DNA from: Larus michahellis
Taxonomy: Eukaryota > Chordata > Aves > Charadriiformes > Laridae
Direction: 5' to 3'
Assembly: GCF_964199755.1 (NCBI RefSeq)
Contig: NC_133917.1
Location: forward strand, 4,283,967-4,347,966
DNA: 64,000 nucleotides
In this document: positions 1 through 12,143 of the stretch, in pieces
Position numbering within the stretch: position 1 is the stretch's first letter
Layout of the letters: each line of letters opens with the position of its first letter
Notes under the pieces: model-generated
The model's input: the letters and a program-made list of their open reading frames with translations, nothing else
The model's database searches: none
Told to the model about the DNA's origin: nothing
Program-made: the position numbers and the translations under genes

Positions 1-104
1 CCCATCAGGCCCCGGCTCTGGCCGCCAGCAGGCCCCCAGCAGGCCCCAGGCTCCCGTAGGTCCCGTCCCGTCCCCCCGCAGGCCCCGGCCGCGGCCCCGC
101 TCAC

Positions 105-197
105 CCGCTGGCACTTGACGAGGTGGTAGGGCAGGCGGGACACGCGAATGAGGTGGCTCCTGTCGTAAGGGCACTGGGCGAGCTGCTCCCGCTCCAT
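105..197 (-). CDS. GTSF1: GTSF1-family CHHC zinc-finger protein, first coding exon (partial)
   Basis: The minus strand gives an open 31-codon exon from ATG at 197 to a GTGAGC donor just below 105. It contains Cys9-Pro-Tyr-Asp, His15, His25 and Cys29, the C-x5-H-x9-H-x3-C spacing of the U11-48K-type CHHC zinc finger, within QCPYDRSHLIRVSRLPYHLVK. This closely resembles the first finger of GTSF1 ([22 protein letters not shown]). GTSF1 proteins are gonad-enriched partners of PIWI in piRNA silencing; that role is family knowledge. Adjacency to NCKAP1L matches human 12q13 and supports GTSF1 rather than a paralogue. The second finger and the C-terminus lie beyond the left edge. The N-terminal leader before the finger is shorter (8 residues) than in the human protein. 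Confidence 0.85.
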
Positions 198-388
198 GGC
201 GAGCCCGGGCCCGGCCACTCGGCGCTGTGCGTGCGGGCTCCCAACGGGTCTCGCGCGACGCCGCGTCGCCACGGCAACGGCGCCCGGCTTCCGGCGCGGC
301 CTGCGCGGGCCGCCGCGCGCCGCCCTCGCCATGGCAACGGGGCCGGGCGGCCGCGAGGGGCGCCCGCGGAGCGGCCGCGAGGGCCCGG
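198..388. promoter_or_regulatory. CpG-rich promoter region of the GTSF1-type gene
   Basis: This short segment directly upstream of the minus-strand ATG is dense in CpG (many GCG, CGC and GCCGCG runs) and holds two near-identical GCC(A)TGGCAACGG segments. It ends where the tandem array begins. A CpG-island promoter for the GTSF1-type gene is the natural reading. Whether it also serves NCKAP1L, 2 kb to the right, cannot be told from sequence. Confidence 0.5.
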
Positions 389-1850
389 GCGTGCCGTAGG
401 GTGCTATAGGCGTGCTATAGGGTGCTATAGGGGCTCCTAGGAGTGCTATAAGGGTGCTATAGGGGCCGTAGGGGTGCCGTAGGGGCCATAGGGGTGCTAT
501 AGGGGCCATAGGAGCGCGATAGGGGTGCTGTAGGGTACGATAGGGATGCTATAGGGGCACTACAGGGGCCATAGAGGTGCTATAGGGGTGCTATACGGGT
601 GCTATAGGGGCCCTGGGGATGGTATAGGAGTGCTATAGGGGTGCTATAGGGGACCAGACGGTGCTGTAGCGGTGCTATAGGGGCCTTGGGGGTGCTGTAG
701 GGTGCTATAGAGGACATAGGGGTGCTGTGGGGGTGATATAGGACCCATAGGAGTGGTATAGAGATGCTATAGAGGTGCTATAGGGGTGCTATAGGGCCAT
801 AATGGTGCTATAGGGGCCCTGGGGATACTCTAGGGGCCATAGGGGTGCTATAGGGGCCCTGGGGGTGCTATAGGGGTGCTATGGGGGTGCTATAGGGCCC
901 ATAGGGGTGCTATAGGGGTCCCTAGGGGTGCTATAGGGGTGCTATAGGGTGCTATAGAGGCCGTGGGGGTGCTACAGGGGCCCTGGGGGTGCTATAGGAG
1001 CCCAGACAGTGTTATATGGGCCCCGACAGTGGTATAGGAGCCCTCAGTGGTGCTATATGGGCCCTGGGCAATGCTATAGAGCCCGGGCAGTGTTATATGG
1101 GCCCGGGTGGTGTTATAGGGGCCCCAAGGGGTGCCATGTGGGCCCAGGTGGTGCTACAGGGGCCCTGGGTGGTGCTATAGAGGCCATTGGGTGCTATATG
1201 GGCCAGGGCGGTGCTACAGGAGCCCTAGGCGGTGCTATAGGAGCCCTGGGGGGTGCTATATGGGTCCGGGTGGTGCTATCGGAGCCCAGGCGATCTTATA
1301 TGGGCCCTGGGCAGTCTTATATGAGCCCTGAGCACTGCTATAGGAGCATAGGTGATGTTCTGTGGGCCCTGGGCAGTGCTATAGGGGCCCAGGCAGTTAC
1401 ATAGGCCCCAGGAGATGCTATAGGAGCCTAGGTGGTGGTCTGTGGGCCCTGGGTGGTGCTATAGGGGCTCTGGACATGGTATATGGGCCCAGGCAGTGTT
1501 ACGGGGGCCCTGGGCGGTGCTATATGGGCCCTGGGTGCTGGTGTGTGGGCCTGGACAGGCTTTTATAGGCCCTGGGTGGTGCTATAGGGTCCCGCACCAT
1601 GTTACAGGGTCCTGGGCGGTGGTATAGGGCCTTGGGTGGTGTTAGAGGGTCCTGGGTGCTGTTACAGGGCCCTGCACCATGTTATAGGGCCCAGAACGGT
1701 GTTGTACGGGCCTGGTTGGTGCTGTACGGGTCACGGCATGTGTCGCAGGGCCCTGGGTGCTGTTATAGGGCCATGGCTGGTGCCATATGGCCCTGGCCGG
1801 CATAACATGGCTCTGGCCAGTGCCACATGGCGATGGCCGGTGATCCACGG
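389..1850. repeat. Minisatellite, GGTGCTATAGGGG-type units
   Basis: Imperfect tandem array of a 12-13 bp core (GGTGCTATAGGGG), often spaced by GGGGCCCT or GGGGCCATA. From about 1000 the core shifts to GGTGCTATATGGGCCCTGGG, about 22 bp, then decays rightward into GCCATGG-rich variants. It fills most of the spacer between the divergent GTSF1-type gene and NCKAP1L. Open frames across it reflect the repeat and not genes. Confidence 0.9.
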
Positions 1851-2226
1851 TCCCGGTGCGGATGGCACGGCTGGGACTGGCGCTGTACGGCTGTGGCTGT
1901 ACGGCTGTGACGGTGTCACCTGCCACAGCCGGCGTCGTATGGCCGTGGCCGGCGTCAGCGGGCCATGGCAAGCGTGGCACGGCCACGGCCGGACCTGCAC
2001 GTCCGTGGCGTCGCGCAGCCATGGCGTCAGGCACCGGCGGCGTCACGGGGTGGCGGCGGTGTCGTGGGGTGGTGGCAGTGGCGTCACGTGGCGGTGGCCC
2101 CAGCTCGGGCCCCAGCCCAGGAAGCCCAGGAAGGGGAAGTTGGGTGTCGGGGCCGCGGGGCCGCTCGGGGGCCGCGGGGGACACAGAGTGTCGCCCACCC
2201 CGCTCCCACCCCAGCACTTTGCCGCC
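1851..2226 (+). promoter_or_regulatory. NCKAP1L 5' flank / probable 5'UTR with Ets-like sites
   Basis: GC-rich sequence upstream of the NCKAP1L ATG. At about 2118-2142 there are three GGAAG cores (CAGGAAGCCCAGGAAGGGGA followed by AGTT). The last, AGGGGAAGTT, resembles a PU.1/Ets site, which would suit a leukocyte-restricted gene. No TATA box was seen. The start site and any upstream non-coding exon cannot be fixed from sequence. Confidence 0.4.
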
Positions 2227-5200
2227 ATGTCGCTGCCCTCCGTCTACCAGAACAAGTTCGCCGAGAAGCTGACGATCCTCAACGACCGCGGACGGGGCGT
2301 CCTCGTCCGCATCTACAACATCAAGAAGGTGGGTGTGGGGGCGGGGGGGCCCCCCAGATGCCTGGGTCCCCTGGGGGGGTGGAAGGGTTGGGGTACAGGA
2401 CACGGTGTTCCCCTCCCCGCTCCCCCTCGTCTAATGGGGAAGAGCCTGGCTTCTTCCTGGAAGAAGGGTCTTGAAGAAAGGAGGCGGGGGGGGGTGGGAT
2501 TGCTGGGGCAGGGGGGTCTGATGGGGGCGTCTGAGGTCGGGGGGGGGTTTGGGGGGGTTCTGATGCTGGGGGCGGGGGTGGTGTCCCCACAGACCTGCTC
2601 CGACCCCAAGATGCGGCCGCCCTTCCTCAGCGACAAGGCCATGGAGCCCTCTGTCAAGTTCATCAACAAGAAGTTTCCTCACCTTGACGTGCGGAGCAGC
2701 ACGGTGAGGGATGCTCTGCACGTGTCCCCTCTGTCCCCAACCTTCTGTCCCCCCCACCCCGCGTCACCCTCCCTGGCTGTCCCCTCTGCCCCCTACCCCG
2801 TGCCACCCCATCCCAGGTGTCCTCACCATCCCCACCCTGGGTTGTCCCACCATCCAGTGTCCGCACCGTCCCCCACGTGTCACCCCGGCCTGTGTCACCC
2901 CACCTTGTGTCACCCCCACCTGGCTTCCCCTCCATCCCCCTCCCTTGGTCATCCTGCCACCCCCTGCCCCATGTCACTCCACCCCAGGTATCCCCCCTGT
3001 GTCACCCCCACCCAGGAGTGTCCCCTCTGTCCCTTTGCAGCAACACCTGGGGCCAGTGCACAAGGACAAGGGCGACATCGTCCGGGCACTGGGACCCTTC
3101 TACCACTCCTTCCTGGACGTCCTGGAGTTCAGGGTGAGCCGGGTGCGATCAGAGAGGGGTTTTGGGGGAGCAGTGCTGTCATTTCAGACCTGGGGGGGAC
3201 AGCAGTGACAAGGCCCCTTGTCCCCTCCCTGCCAGGACCATGTCTATGAGCTGCTGAACACCATCGATGCCAGCCAGTGCTACTTCGACATCGTGAGTGG
3301 GGCACCGGGGGTGCCGGGGGGTACTTTGGGGGTGCTGTGGCTGTGCCCATGCCCTCATGGCTGTCCCCTCCCCAGCACGTCAACTATGACTTCACCAAGA
3401 GCTACCTGGACCTGGTTGTCACCTATGTGTCTCTCGTCCTGCTGCTGGCCCGCACCGAGGACCGCCGGCTGCTCATCGGCATGTACCACTGCGCCCACGA
3501 GATGAGCCACGGCACCAGGTGGGTCCGAACCACGGACCTGGGTGTCCCCACCGGGGCTGTCCCCACAGACCGTCCCCACTGGGGCTGGCCCCGAGGACTG
3601 TCCCCAACCCCTGTGCCACTGTCCCCACAGTGACCCCAGCTTTGCCCGCCTGGGACAGATGGTGCTGGAGTACGACCACCCCCTCAAGAAGCTGACGGAG
3701 GAATTTGGACCTCACACCAAGGTGGGATGGGGCTCCCCCAGCCAGCAGGGCCACATCCTGCCCTGAGCCATCCCACGGCCCCCCCTGATGTCCCCCTGTC
3801 CCCCAGGCTGTCACCAGCGCCCTCCTGTCCCTCCATTTTCTCTTTGCCCGGAGGAACCAGGGGGCCGAGCAGTGGCGCAGCGACCAGCTCCTCAGCCTGC
3901 TCAGTGCCGCCGGCACCATGCTCAGCCCTGCCAGCTCCGACACCGTGAGTGCCACCGTGCCGCGGGGACCTGGGGGAGCCTGGGGGAGGGCTGAGGACGG
4001 TGACATGGTGATACCTGTCCCCCCAGATGGCCTGTGAGTACCTGTCCCTGGAGGTGATGGAGCGCTGGATCCTCAGTGAGTCCTTGCGGTGGCCACAGGT
4101 CCCCAGCCCCGCGTGGGCACGGGGTCCCCAGCCCCTCAGGGGCAACCTGGCTCCCAGTTTCGGGCCGTCCCCCTGCCCACTGCGGGGCCAGCAGCATGGG
4201 CAGCCCCTGCCCGCCTGACGGCTGTGCCCGCAGTGGGGTTCCTGGTGTGCCCGGGGGCACTGGGCTCGTCCCCACAGTGCCTGGAGCTGTGGCGGCTGGC
4301 GCTGCAGGGCTCGCTCTACGTCACCCTCCTCCGCGACGAGGCCCTCCAGGTCCACAAGGTCACCGAGGAGCTGCTTGGCAGCCTCAAGGGGTAACGGCCG
4401 TGCCAGCGCCGGGGCTGTGCAGGGTGCTGGGAGGCTGCCACCGGGGGTGGCAGGGGCTGGGGGGCTCTGCCAGCAGCTCTGCTGGGTGCCAGGGGCTGCG
4501 CTGGGTGCCAGGAGACTTCAAAGGGTGCCAGGAGGTTTTGCTGGGTGCCAGGGGCTGTGCCAGGGGCTCTGACAGAGGCTCTGTGGGGCGCCTGGGGGTC
4601 TCCTGGGTGCTGTGCCAGGTGCCAGGGGGGTGCCAGGGTGGGTGGCAGGGGTTGGGGGGCTTTGCCAGCAGCTCTGCTGGGTGCCAGGGGCTGTGCTGAG
4701 TGCCAGGAGATTTCAAAAGGTGCCAGGAGGTTGTGCTGGGTGCCAGGGGCTGTGCCAGAGGCTCTGAGGGGTGCCTGGGGGTCTCCTGGGTGCCGTGCCA
4801 GGTGCTAGGGGGGTGCCATGGTGGGTGGCAGGGGTTGGGGGTCTCTGCCAGCAGCTCTGCTGGGTGCCAAGGGCTGCGCTGGGTGCCAGGAGACTTCAAA
4901 GGGTGCCAGGGGCTGTGCCATGGGCTCTTCTGGGTGCCGTACCGGGTGCCGTGCCTGGCACTGCCCTGCCGTGGCTCTCTCGCAGGTACGGGAAGCGAGT
5001 GGCCGATCTCAAGGAGTGCAAGGAACAAGCCGTGGCTCACAGGTTGGGGGACAGTGGGTCTGGGGGGGCTGGGGAGGGTCCCAGGGGTCCTGGAGAGCTG
5101 GGAGGTCCCAGGGCATCCCAAAGGATTGGAGGGTCCTGGGGGTCCCATGAGTCCCAGAGAGCTGTGGGGACCCCAGGGGCTCCTGGGGGTGCCAGCGCCC

Positions 5201-8200
5201 TGGGGGGGTGTCTGGGGTGCCCAGATCAGGTCCACACTGGCCCCATGCTGTAGCCCCCATGTGCTGCCTGCAATGTCCCCACTGGGTCAGTGGGGTGGCT
5301 GGGGGGTGGTTGGGTGGCCCGGACCCTGACCCCCACCCTGACCCCCCCCTGCAGCGGATCCCTGCACCGGGGCCGGCGCGCGTACCTGCGCGGGGCCGTG
5401 CGGGAGCTGCAGGCGCTGCTGGAGGATCAGCCCGGGCTGCTGGGACCCAAGGTGAGCACGGGGGCAAGGCGGGTGGGGGCGGGGGGACAGGGCTGGGGGC
5501 GCAGGGGGTGGGCGCAAGGGCTCTGCATGTCCGTGGGGGTGTGAAATGGGTGCAGGTGGGGTCTGTGGGGGGGTACGGCCTGTGGCAGCCCGGTGCTATG
5601 CGGTGCCAGTGCCCAGGGCCATCGGTGCGAGCCCAGGGCCATCGACGCCAGGCTGGTGGCAGTGCTTGGTGGCAGCACCCCGTGCCTGGTCCCCTCTAAC
5701 CCCGGCTCTGCCCAGGCCCTCTTCGTCTTCATGGCGCTCTCCTTCTGCCGGGATGAGGTGAGCTGGCTGGTACGGCACGCCGAGCACGTCACCAAGACCA
5801 AGACGCCCGAGGACTTCGCTGACAGGTTGGCACAACGGTGCGCGGGCACTGGCCCTGTGCGGGGGGTATCCGTGCCCGTGGGGGGCACCCCCAGCCGCAG
5901 GCAAGCTGGTCTCATGGTGGGGATTGCCCTGGGGAAACGCCAGGGTGCCAGGGGCGCAGTTGGCACTGGGGGGACTTGGGGGGCACAGCCAGGCCTGGCT
6001 CTGACCGGTGGCTCCGGTGGCAGCCACGTCGCGGAGCTGCTCTTTCACATGGAGCAGCTGCGGAGCCTGGTGCGGCGGCAGGTCGGGGTGCTGCAGCGCT
6101 ACCACATCCAGTACCTGGCCCGCTTCGACGCCCTGGTGCTCAGCGAAGTCATCCAGGTACGGCGGGGCACTGGCAGGGGCTGACCCGTGTCCCCCGTTGG
6201 GCCTTCCCCTGTCCCCTGTGCCTTATCCTGGCTGTCCCTCATCCCGTCCCCATCCCCGGCCCTGCAGAACCTCTCCGTGTGCCCCGAGGAGGAGTCCATC
6301 ATCCTGTCGTCCTTTGTCAGCTCCCTCTCGGCTCTCTCCGTCAAGGAAGGTACGGATCGTGTCCCCCCCTGACACGTCCCTGGCACTGCCCAGGGACTGA
6401 TGTCCCCCCTGCCCCAGGCGCCCTGCAGCAGTCCTGGACCGTGCTGGGCACCCAGGCGTGGGCATGGCGGGGGGGCAGCGGGTAGATGGCAGCTCCTGGG
6501 GGTCCGGTGGGGTGGGCACTGCCACCCCAGACTGGCACCCACCAGACCGGCACCTCCAGGACCAGATTAGCACCCCCAGACTGAGAGTCCCCTCAGCCCC
6601 CTCCCCACCGCTGCGTCTCCCCACGTTTCTGTTTCCCCGCAGTCGATGACAAGGAGCAGTTTGATTTCGCACCGCTCCGCCTGGACTGGTTCCGGCTGCA
6701 GGTGCTGTCCCTGTCCTTGTCCCTGTCCCCATCCTTGTCCCTGTCCCCATCCCAATCCCCATCTTTCTTCCTGACCCCATCCTGATCCTCAGCCTTGTTC
6801 CTGTCCCTGTGCCAATCTCCTTCCTCTCTCCCCATCCCTGTCCCCATCCCCTTCCCTATTGCTGTCCCCATCCCCTTCCCTATTGCTGTCTCCATCCCCT
6901 TCCCTATTGCTGTCCCCATGCCTTTCCCTGTTACTGTCCCCGTCCCCTTCCCTATTGCTGTCTCCATCCCTGTCCTTGTCCCTGTCGTCTTCCCCTGCCC
7001 TGCCCCTGAGCCCGCTGCCCCCCCAGGCCTACACCAGTGTGGCCAAGGCCTCGCTGCCGCTGGGCTCCAACCCCGACGTGGGTCGCGTCATGAACCTCAT
7101 CGTCTTCCACACCAAACTGCTGGACTCCCTGGAGGAGCTGCTGGCTGAGGCCTCCGACCTCTCTGACCTGTGGTGAGCGCAGCCGCCCGCTCTGCCTCAG
7201 TTTCCCCACAGTCACGGAACGGGGGTCACCCTGGCTTGGGGATTTTTGGGCCACATCCTGCACCCCAGCGCACACGGAAAGGTGCCCATGTATGCTGGGT
7301 GAGAGGTGTGGGAAGGGATGGAGGTGGCTGTGGGGGACATGTCACCCATGGGAGAGGTTGGGCAAGGTTAGGCGGACATACACATGGATGTGGGGACAGG
7401 GACAACACACGTGTGGCACAGGAACAGCGTTTCCAGAAAGACAAATCCCCTCTCCTGCTCTCCCTGCCCCCTTCTTCTGCCCCTCTGCCCCCACCCCTGC
7501 AGTTTCTACCCTCGCCCTGTGGAGAAGATGTTTGTGGCGACGATGGAGGAGCCCTCAATGCTGCGCTACAGCATCGCCTTCCCTCTGCTCTGCAGCCACT
7601 TCTCCCGCTGTGTCCACCCCATGTGCCCGGAGGAGGTGGGTCCTGCTGCCCGGGGGGACACAGGGACGATGGCAGCCTGGAGGCAGCTGGTGGCACACTG
7701 CAGGTGTGGCCGTGGTCCACATGGCATGACGGTGTCATGGCTTTCCCCCCACAGTATCCCCACCTGAAGGCCATTGCGCTGGGGCTGTGCAACAAGTTCC
7801 TGGAGGAGATGGCCCGTCAGGCCAGCGCCTTTGTCATGGATGCCTGCGCCGAGCAGCACAACCTCAGTGAGCAGGTGAGGGTGGCACCTCTGGGGCCTCT
7901 GAGGTCTCCATGACCTTGAGGTCTCCATCACCTTAAGGATCTCTGTAGCCTTTGGGGTCTCCAAAGCCTCTGAGGTCTCCATGACCTTCAGGATCTCTGT
8001 AGCCTTTGGGGTCTCCAAAGCCTCTGAGGTCTCCATGACCTTAAGGATCTCTGTGGCCTTTGGAGTGTCTGTGGTCTCTGTAGTCTTTGGGGTCTCCGTA
8101 GTCTTTGGGGTCTCCATGGCCTCTGTGGCTTTCAGGGGCTCCATGGCCTTTGGGGTATCCTGACCTCTGTGATCTCTGTGGCCTCTTTGTCCCCTTGGAC

Positions 8201-11200
8201 CTCTGTGGCCTCCTCGGCCTCCATGTTCTCCAAAGCCTTGGGACAGCTTGGGCGGGAAGACCTGGCAGGGTGTCCCTCCAGTTCAACCTTGGGGACGGTG
8301 GCCTCTGGTCCTGGAGGCCCCATTTGGGCTGTCCTGGGTGCCGTGGCTGGTGGTAACGCGCTGCCCGTGTCCGGCAGCTGCTGCCCAAGCACTGCGCCTC
8401 CACCGTCAGCAAAGCCCGCAACAAGAAGACCCTGAAGCAACCGGCCAAGAAGGGGGAACCCGAGCGGGACAAGCCGGGGGCCGAGAGCCAGAGGAAGGAT
8501 CGGACCCTGACCACCAAGTGAGAGCCACCCGGGGCTGGCGAGGGTGGGCTGGCGGGGAGCGGTGGCCACCGGACATTGGGTGTGGGCAAGGCATGATGTG
8601 GGGACATGGTGTGACAGTGGGGTTGTCCCCACGGGGCCGCGGGGTGGCTAACGGCTTCTGTCCCCGCACCCCAGCATGGACAAGCTGCACCTGGTGTTGG
8701 CCGAGCTGTCCCTGAGCCTCAACCACGTGCCCAACTTCACCGTCTTCGAGCACACGGTGACACCGGCCGAGTACCTCAGTAGCCACCTGGAGACACGCTT
8801 CACCAAGTAGGGACCGTGCCAGGGACACGGGACACGGCAAGGGTGGGCTGTGGGCGCTGCCGGGGAGGGGACACAGCCACGGCTCTCCGGACAGCCCCCT
8901 CCTGTCTCCGCAGAGCCATCGTGGCCATGGCGGGCTACAGCCAGGCCACGCAGGAGGTGGCCCGTCCCTCGGAGGTGCTGGTGGGGCTGAGCGCCTACGT
9001 GACCTTCATCCAGTCGCTGGGGCAGTTCGTGGGCTTGGACACGGGGCGCATCGTCCGCAGCGTCCTCCTGCAGCAGACGCAGCCCCGCGACGCCGCCAGC
9101 GAGCAGACGCTCACCACCATCTACACCAACTGGTGGGTGCCCTGCTGGGACCGGCACCCTCCTTCCCTCCTGGGAGGTGGCCCTGCGGTGCCGTGGGTCC
9201 TCATGCCGTGGGTCACGGTGCCGTGGGTCCTGTTGCTGGGTGGTGGCAGCAGCTCCGTGTCCACAGGTACCTGGAGGCCCTGCTGCGGCAGGCCAGCACG
9301 GGGGCCATTGTCCTGGCCCCCGCCCTGCAGGCTTTCACCACCGTGCCCCGGGAGGGTGAGCCCCCCTTCAGCGCCGCCGAGTTCTCCGATGTCTCGGGTG
9401 AGGGACGCGGGGACGCTGCGGCAGTGGGGGATCATCACCCCCCAACCCCGCTGATGTCCCCGTCCTTGTCCCCCTCCCCGCAGAGATGCGGGCGCTGGCT
9501 GAGCTCATCGGGCCGTATGGGATGAAGTTCCTGAGCGACAACCTCATGTGGCACGTGGGCTCCCAGGTCACCGAGCTGAAGGTAGGGAGGTCACCAGGGT
9601 TGGGGGACCGAGACCGGGATCAGGGGGCTGGGGACCAGGGTTGGGGTGCTGGCACCAGGTTCTGGAGGTGATGTGTGACAGGGCCACCCCAGGGCCACCC
9701 CAGGGACCATCCCAGTCCCCTGCCTGGCCCCTGGGCTTACCGGCCAGATGGGCAGAGGGGCCGGGATGCCTGGGTCGCTCCTGGCTGGCTGCGGGCTCGC
9801 CGTGTCCCCGATGCCACCAGCCTCGTGTCCCCCGCAGAAGCTGGTCAATGAGAACATGGACACGCTGGTGCAGCTGCGCTCCAGCTCCTGCAAGCCTGAG
9901 CAGATGGCAGCTCTGCTGCCCCGGCTGACCTGTGAGTTTGGGGATGAACTGGGGACATGGAGGGGAAGCCTGGGACTGGGATGTGTCCCCACACGTGTCC
10001 CCACGTGTGTCCCCACTGACCCCACTCCTCCCGCAGCGGCCGAAAACGTCCTGAAGCGCATGACCATCATCGGGGAGATCCTGAGCTTCCGCGCCATGGC
10101 CCAGCAGGGCCTGCGGGAGGTGGGTGCCCCCCACCTCACGGGACCCCCACCTCAGAGGTCCCCCACCCCACGGGACCCCCCCACCCCGCAGGACCCCCAC
10201 CCATAGCCACCACAGCGCCAGGGGTCAGCAGCAGCCCCGTGAGCTTCTCTCTGCAGGTCTTCTCCCACCACTGCCCCTTCTTGATGGGCCCCATCGAGTG
10301 TCTGGCGGATGTTGTCACCCCTGACACCGACATCCAGGTGGGCACGGAAGGGGACGGGGATAGGGTGGCACCTGCAGTGCTTGGGGCAGCTGTCCCCAGG
10401 CAGGGCTGTCCCGTCCCCGCATTGCGTGGCACCGCATGGTGCTACGGGGCGCTGTGTGGCGTTGTATGGCACCTTGTGGCATCACGTGGCATCGCGTGGT
10501 CCTCCGTGGCCATCTGCGCCCCGTGTCCCCAGACCTGAGCCTGCGTGTCCCTGTCCCCCCAGGTCACCCTGAGCATCTTCGAGCTGGCCTCGGCCGCGGG
10601 GATCCCCTGCGAGGTTGACCCCGCCCTGGTGAACGTCCTCGCTGGCAGCAAGACAGGTACCGGCGGGTTCTGCTGGGGTCACAGGGACTGTCCCCGAGAT
10701 CCATGACCCTGCCACGGACCCCCAGCCCCGCTCACCTTCCCCCACCCGGTGCCACCTCCCTGGGACCCCCAGGGTCCCCTCTCGGACCCCATGTAGTGTC
10801 ACCTCCCTCCCTGGCAGATGGCTCGTCCCCGGAGGAGGACTACAAGGTGGCCTGCCTGCTCCTGGTCTTCGTGGCCGTGTCCCTGCCCCTGCTGGCCTCC
10901 GACCCGGCGTCTCTCTACAACACCGAGATGGACGGTGAGGCTTGGCCACGTCCCTGGCAGCTTTATCCCTGTGTCCCCTAGTCCTGGCAGTGTCCCCATG
11001 ACCCAGACCCCCACAGTGTCACACCTTGCGTGTGCTGGGACCCCTGAGGTCATCGGTGCCCCGTAGCCGCAGCTGAGGGATGGCGGGGACAGCAGGACAC
11101 AGGGCTGGCAGGGCTGGTGCCCCATAACTGCAGCCAAGGGAGGTGGGCACGGTGGAGACCGCTGTCCCCAACCTACTTGTGTCCCCAATCTACCGCTGTC

Positions 11201-12143
11201 CCCAACCTACCTTTGTCCGCAGGCTACAACAACAACATCCACTGCCTGGCCAAGGCCATCATCCACGTGTCGGCCGCCCTCTTCACCGTCCACAACAAGA
11301 ACATCGAGACCCACCTGAAGGAGTTCCTGCTGGTGAGAGCGGCTGGGGGCCATGGCTGTGCCCGGCCAGGGGTGGGCACCCTCCCGGGGTGGGCGCCGTC
11401 CCCAGCACTGATCAGGATCCGTCCCTCAGCTGGCCTCCGTCAGCCTCCTGCAGCTGGGCCAGGAGACGGACAAGCTGCGAGCCAGGAACCGCGACTCCAT
11501 CTCCCTGCTCATGCAGCTGGTGAGTGACGGCAGAGCCCCGGCGCTCCCCGGGGTGGGCTGCGGGTGGCCCCAGGTGGGCTGTGGGTGTCCCCGGGGCGGG
11601 CCGTGGGGTTCTCCTGGGCGGGGGCCACATCCCAGCTCCGTGTCTCTGCTGGTCTCCAGCTCTTCCCGGGCTGCTCCAGCCCCACGAGCGCAGCCGGCTC
11701 CGGGTGCTCAGCCCTTGCCCAGCTCTCCTTGGGTCTGGGGCGGCCGAATCCAGCTCCGACACCCCCGGGGAGAGGCTGGGCTGGCCGAGCGGAGTCGGGG
11801 GGGGGGGGGATTGGTATTCAGGGAGCGCTCGCCCTGCTGCAAAGCAATTTAAATGCAAATATTTCAATCTGGAGTTGGGGCACATGAGCCATCCGGGGAG
11901 GGAGCACCCAGCGCTGCTGGGGAGGGGCCGGGAGCCTGCTCCCCTCTCCGGGGGCGGTGGGGAAACTGAGGCGGAGGCGGGGGGGCGCTGCTGATGTTGT
12001 GTGACCCCCTCTCTTAGATCGTGGCGGAGTCGTCCTTCCTGACGGTGGACATGCTGGAGACCTGCTTCCCCTACGTCCTGCTCCGCAACGCCTACCGCGA
12101 GGTGTGCCGGGAAAACCTGCTCAGCAGGGGCCCCTCGCACTGA
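2227..12143 (+). CDS. NCKAP1L: NCKAP1L (HEM1), WAVE-complex subunit, 31 coding exons
   Basis: Haematopoietic NAP1 subunit of the WAVE regulatory complex, which passes Rac signals to Arp2/3 actin assembly. Exons: 2227-2328, 2593-2703, 3041-3133, 3236-3292, 3376-3518, 3631-3721, 3807-3944, 4027-4075, 4234-4390, 4986-5042, 5355-5451, 5716-5825, 6024-6156, 6268-6349, 6643-6701, 7027-7172, 7503-7635, 7755-7874, 8378-8517, 8675-8806, 8914-9132, 9267-9397, 9484-9581, 9838-9931, 10037-10119, 10257-10337, 10563-10656, 10818-10934, 11223-11332, 11430-11519, 12018-12143. All introns are GT-AG and phases match, giving 3393 nt and 1130 residues (human about 1127). Conserved blocks: [11 protein letters not shown] at the N-terminus, [46 protein letters not shown] and NAYREV. 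The HEM1-type N-terminus [10 protein letters not shown] separates it from NCKAP1. Only the last dozen residues ([12 protein letters not shown]) diverge from mammals. No break was found. Confidence 0.97.
4425..4940. repeat. Higher-order tandem repeat in NCKAP1L intron 9
   Basis: The sequence is built from GCTGGGTGCCAGGGGCTGTG elements ordered into a larger unit. A block beginning CTCTGCCAGCAGCTCTGCTG recurs near 4463, 4660 and 4843, giving a period of about 197 then 183 bp and about 2.5 copies. It lies wholly inside intron 9 (4391-4985) and stops about 50 bp before the acceptor. Confidence 0.85.
6702..7010. repeat. Pyrimidine-rich minisatellite in NCKAP1L intron 15
   Basis: Tandem array of CCCTGTCCCCATCC units changing to a 24-bp unit containing CCCTTCCCTATTGCTGTCCC. 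The top strand is almost purely pyrimidine. It spans nearly the whole intron between the exons ending at 6701 and starting at 7027, so it also supplies the polypyrimidine tract of the acceptor. Confidence 0.85.
7890..8240. repeat. Minisatellite in NCKAP1L intron 18
   Basis: Three copies of a roughly 54-63 bp unit containing CTCTGAGGTCTCCATGACCT and AGGATCTCTGTAGCCTTTGG, followed by degenerate GGTCTCC/CTCTGTGGC repeats. It begins about 20 bp after the exon 18 donor at 7875. Confidence 0.85.
11838..11880 (+). promoter_or_regulatory. AT-rich pocket with octamer motif in NCKAP1L intron 30
   Basis: A perfect ATGCAAAT octamer lies at 11853-11860, inside AT-rich sequence (CAATTTAAATGCAAATATTT) in an otherwise very GC-rich intron. 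The octamer is the POU-domain (OCT1/OCT2) site common in lymphoid enhancers. NCKAP1L is a leukocyte gene, so an intronic enhancer is plausible, but this is inference from one motif and its composition. Confidence 0.35.

Noticed and set aside
1636-3249. Plus-strand open frame of 537 codons at the start of NCKAP1L
   Set aside because: It runs through a minisatellite, NCKAP1L exons 1-2 and their introns. The exon structure with conserved protein sequence is the better model.
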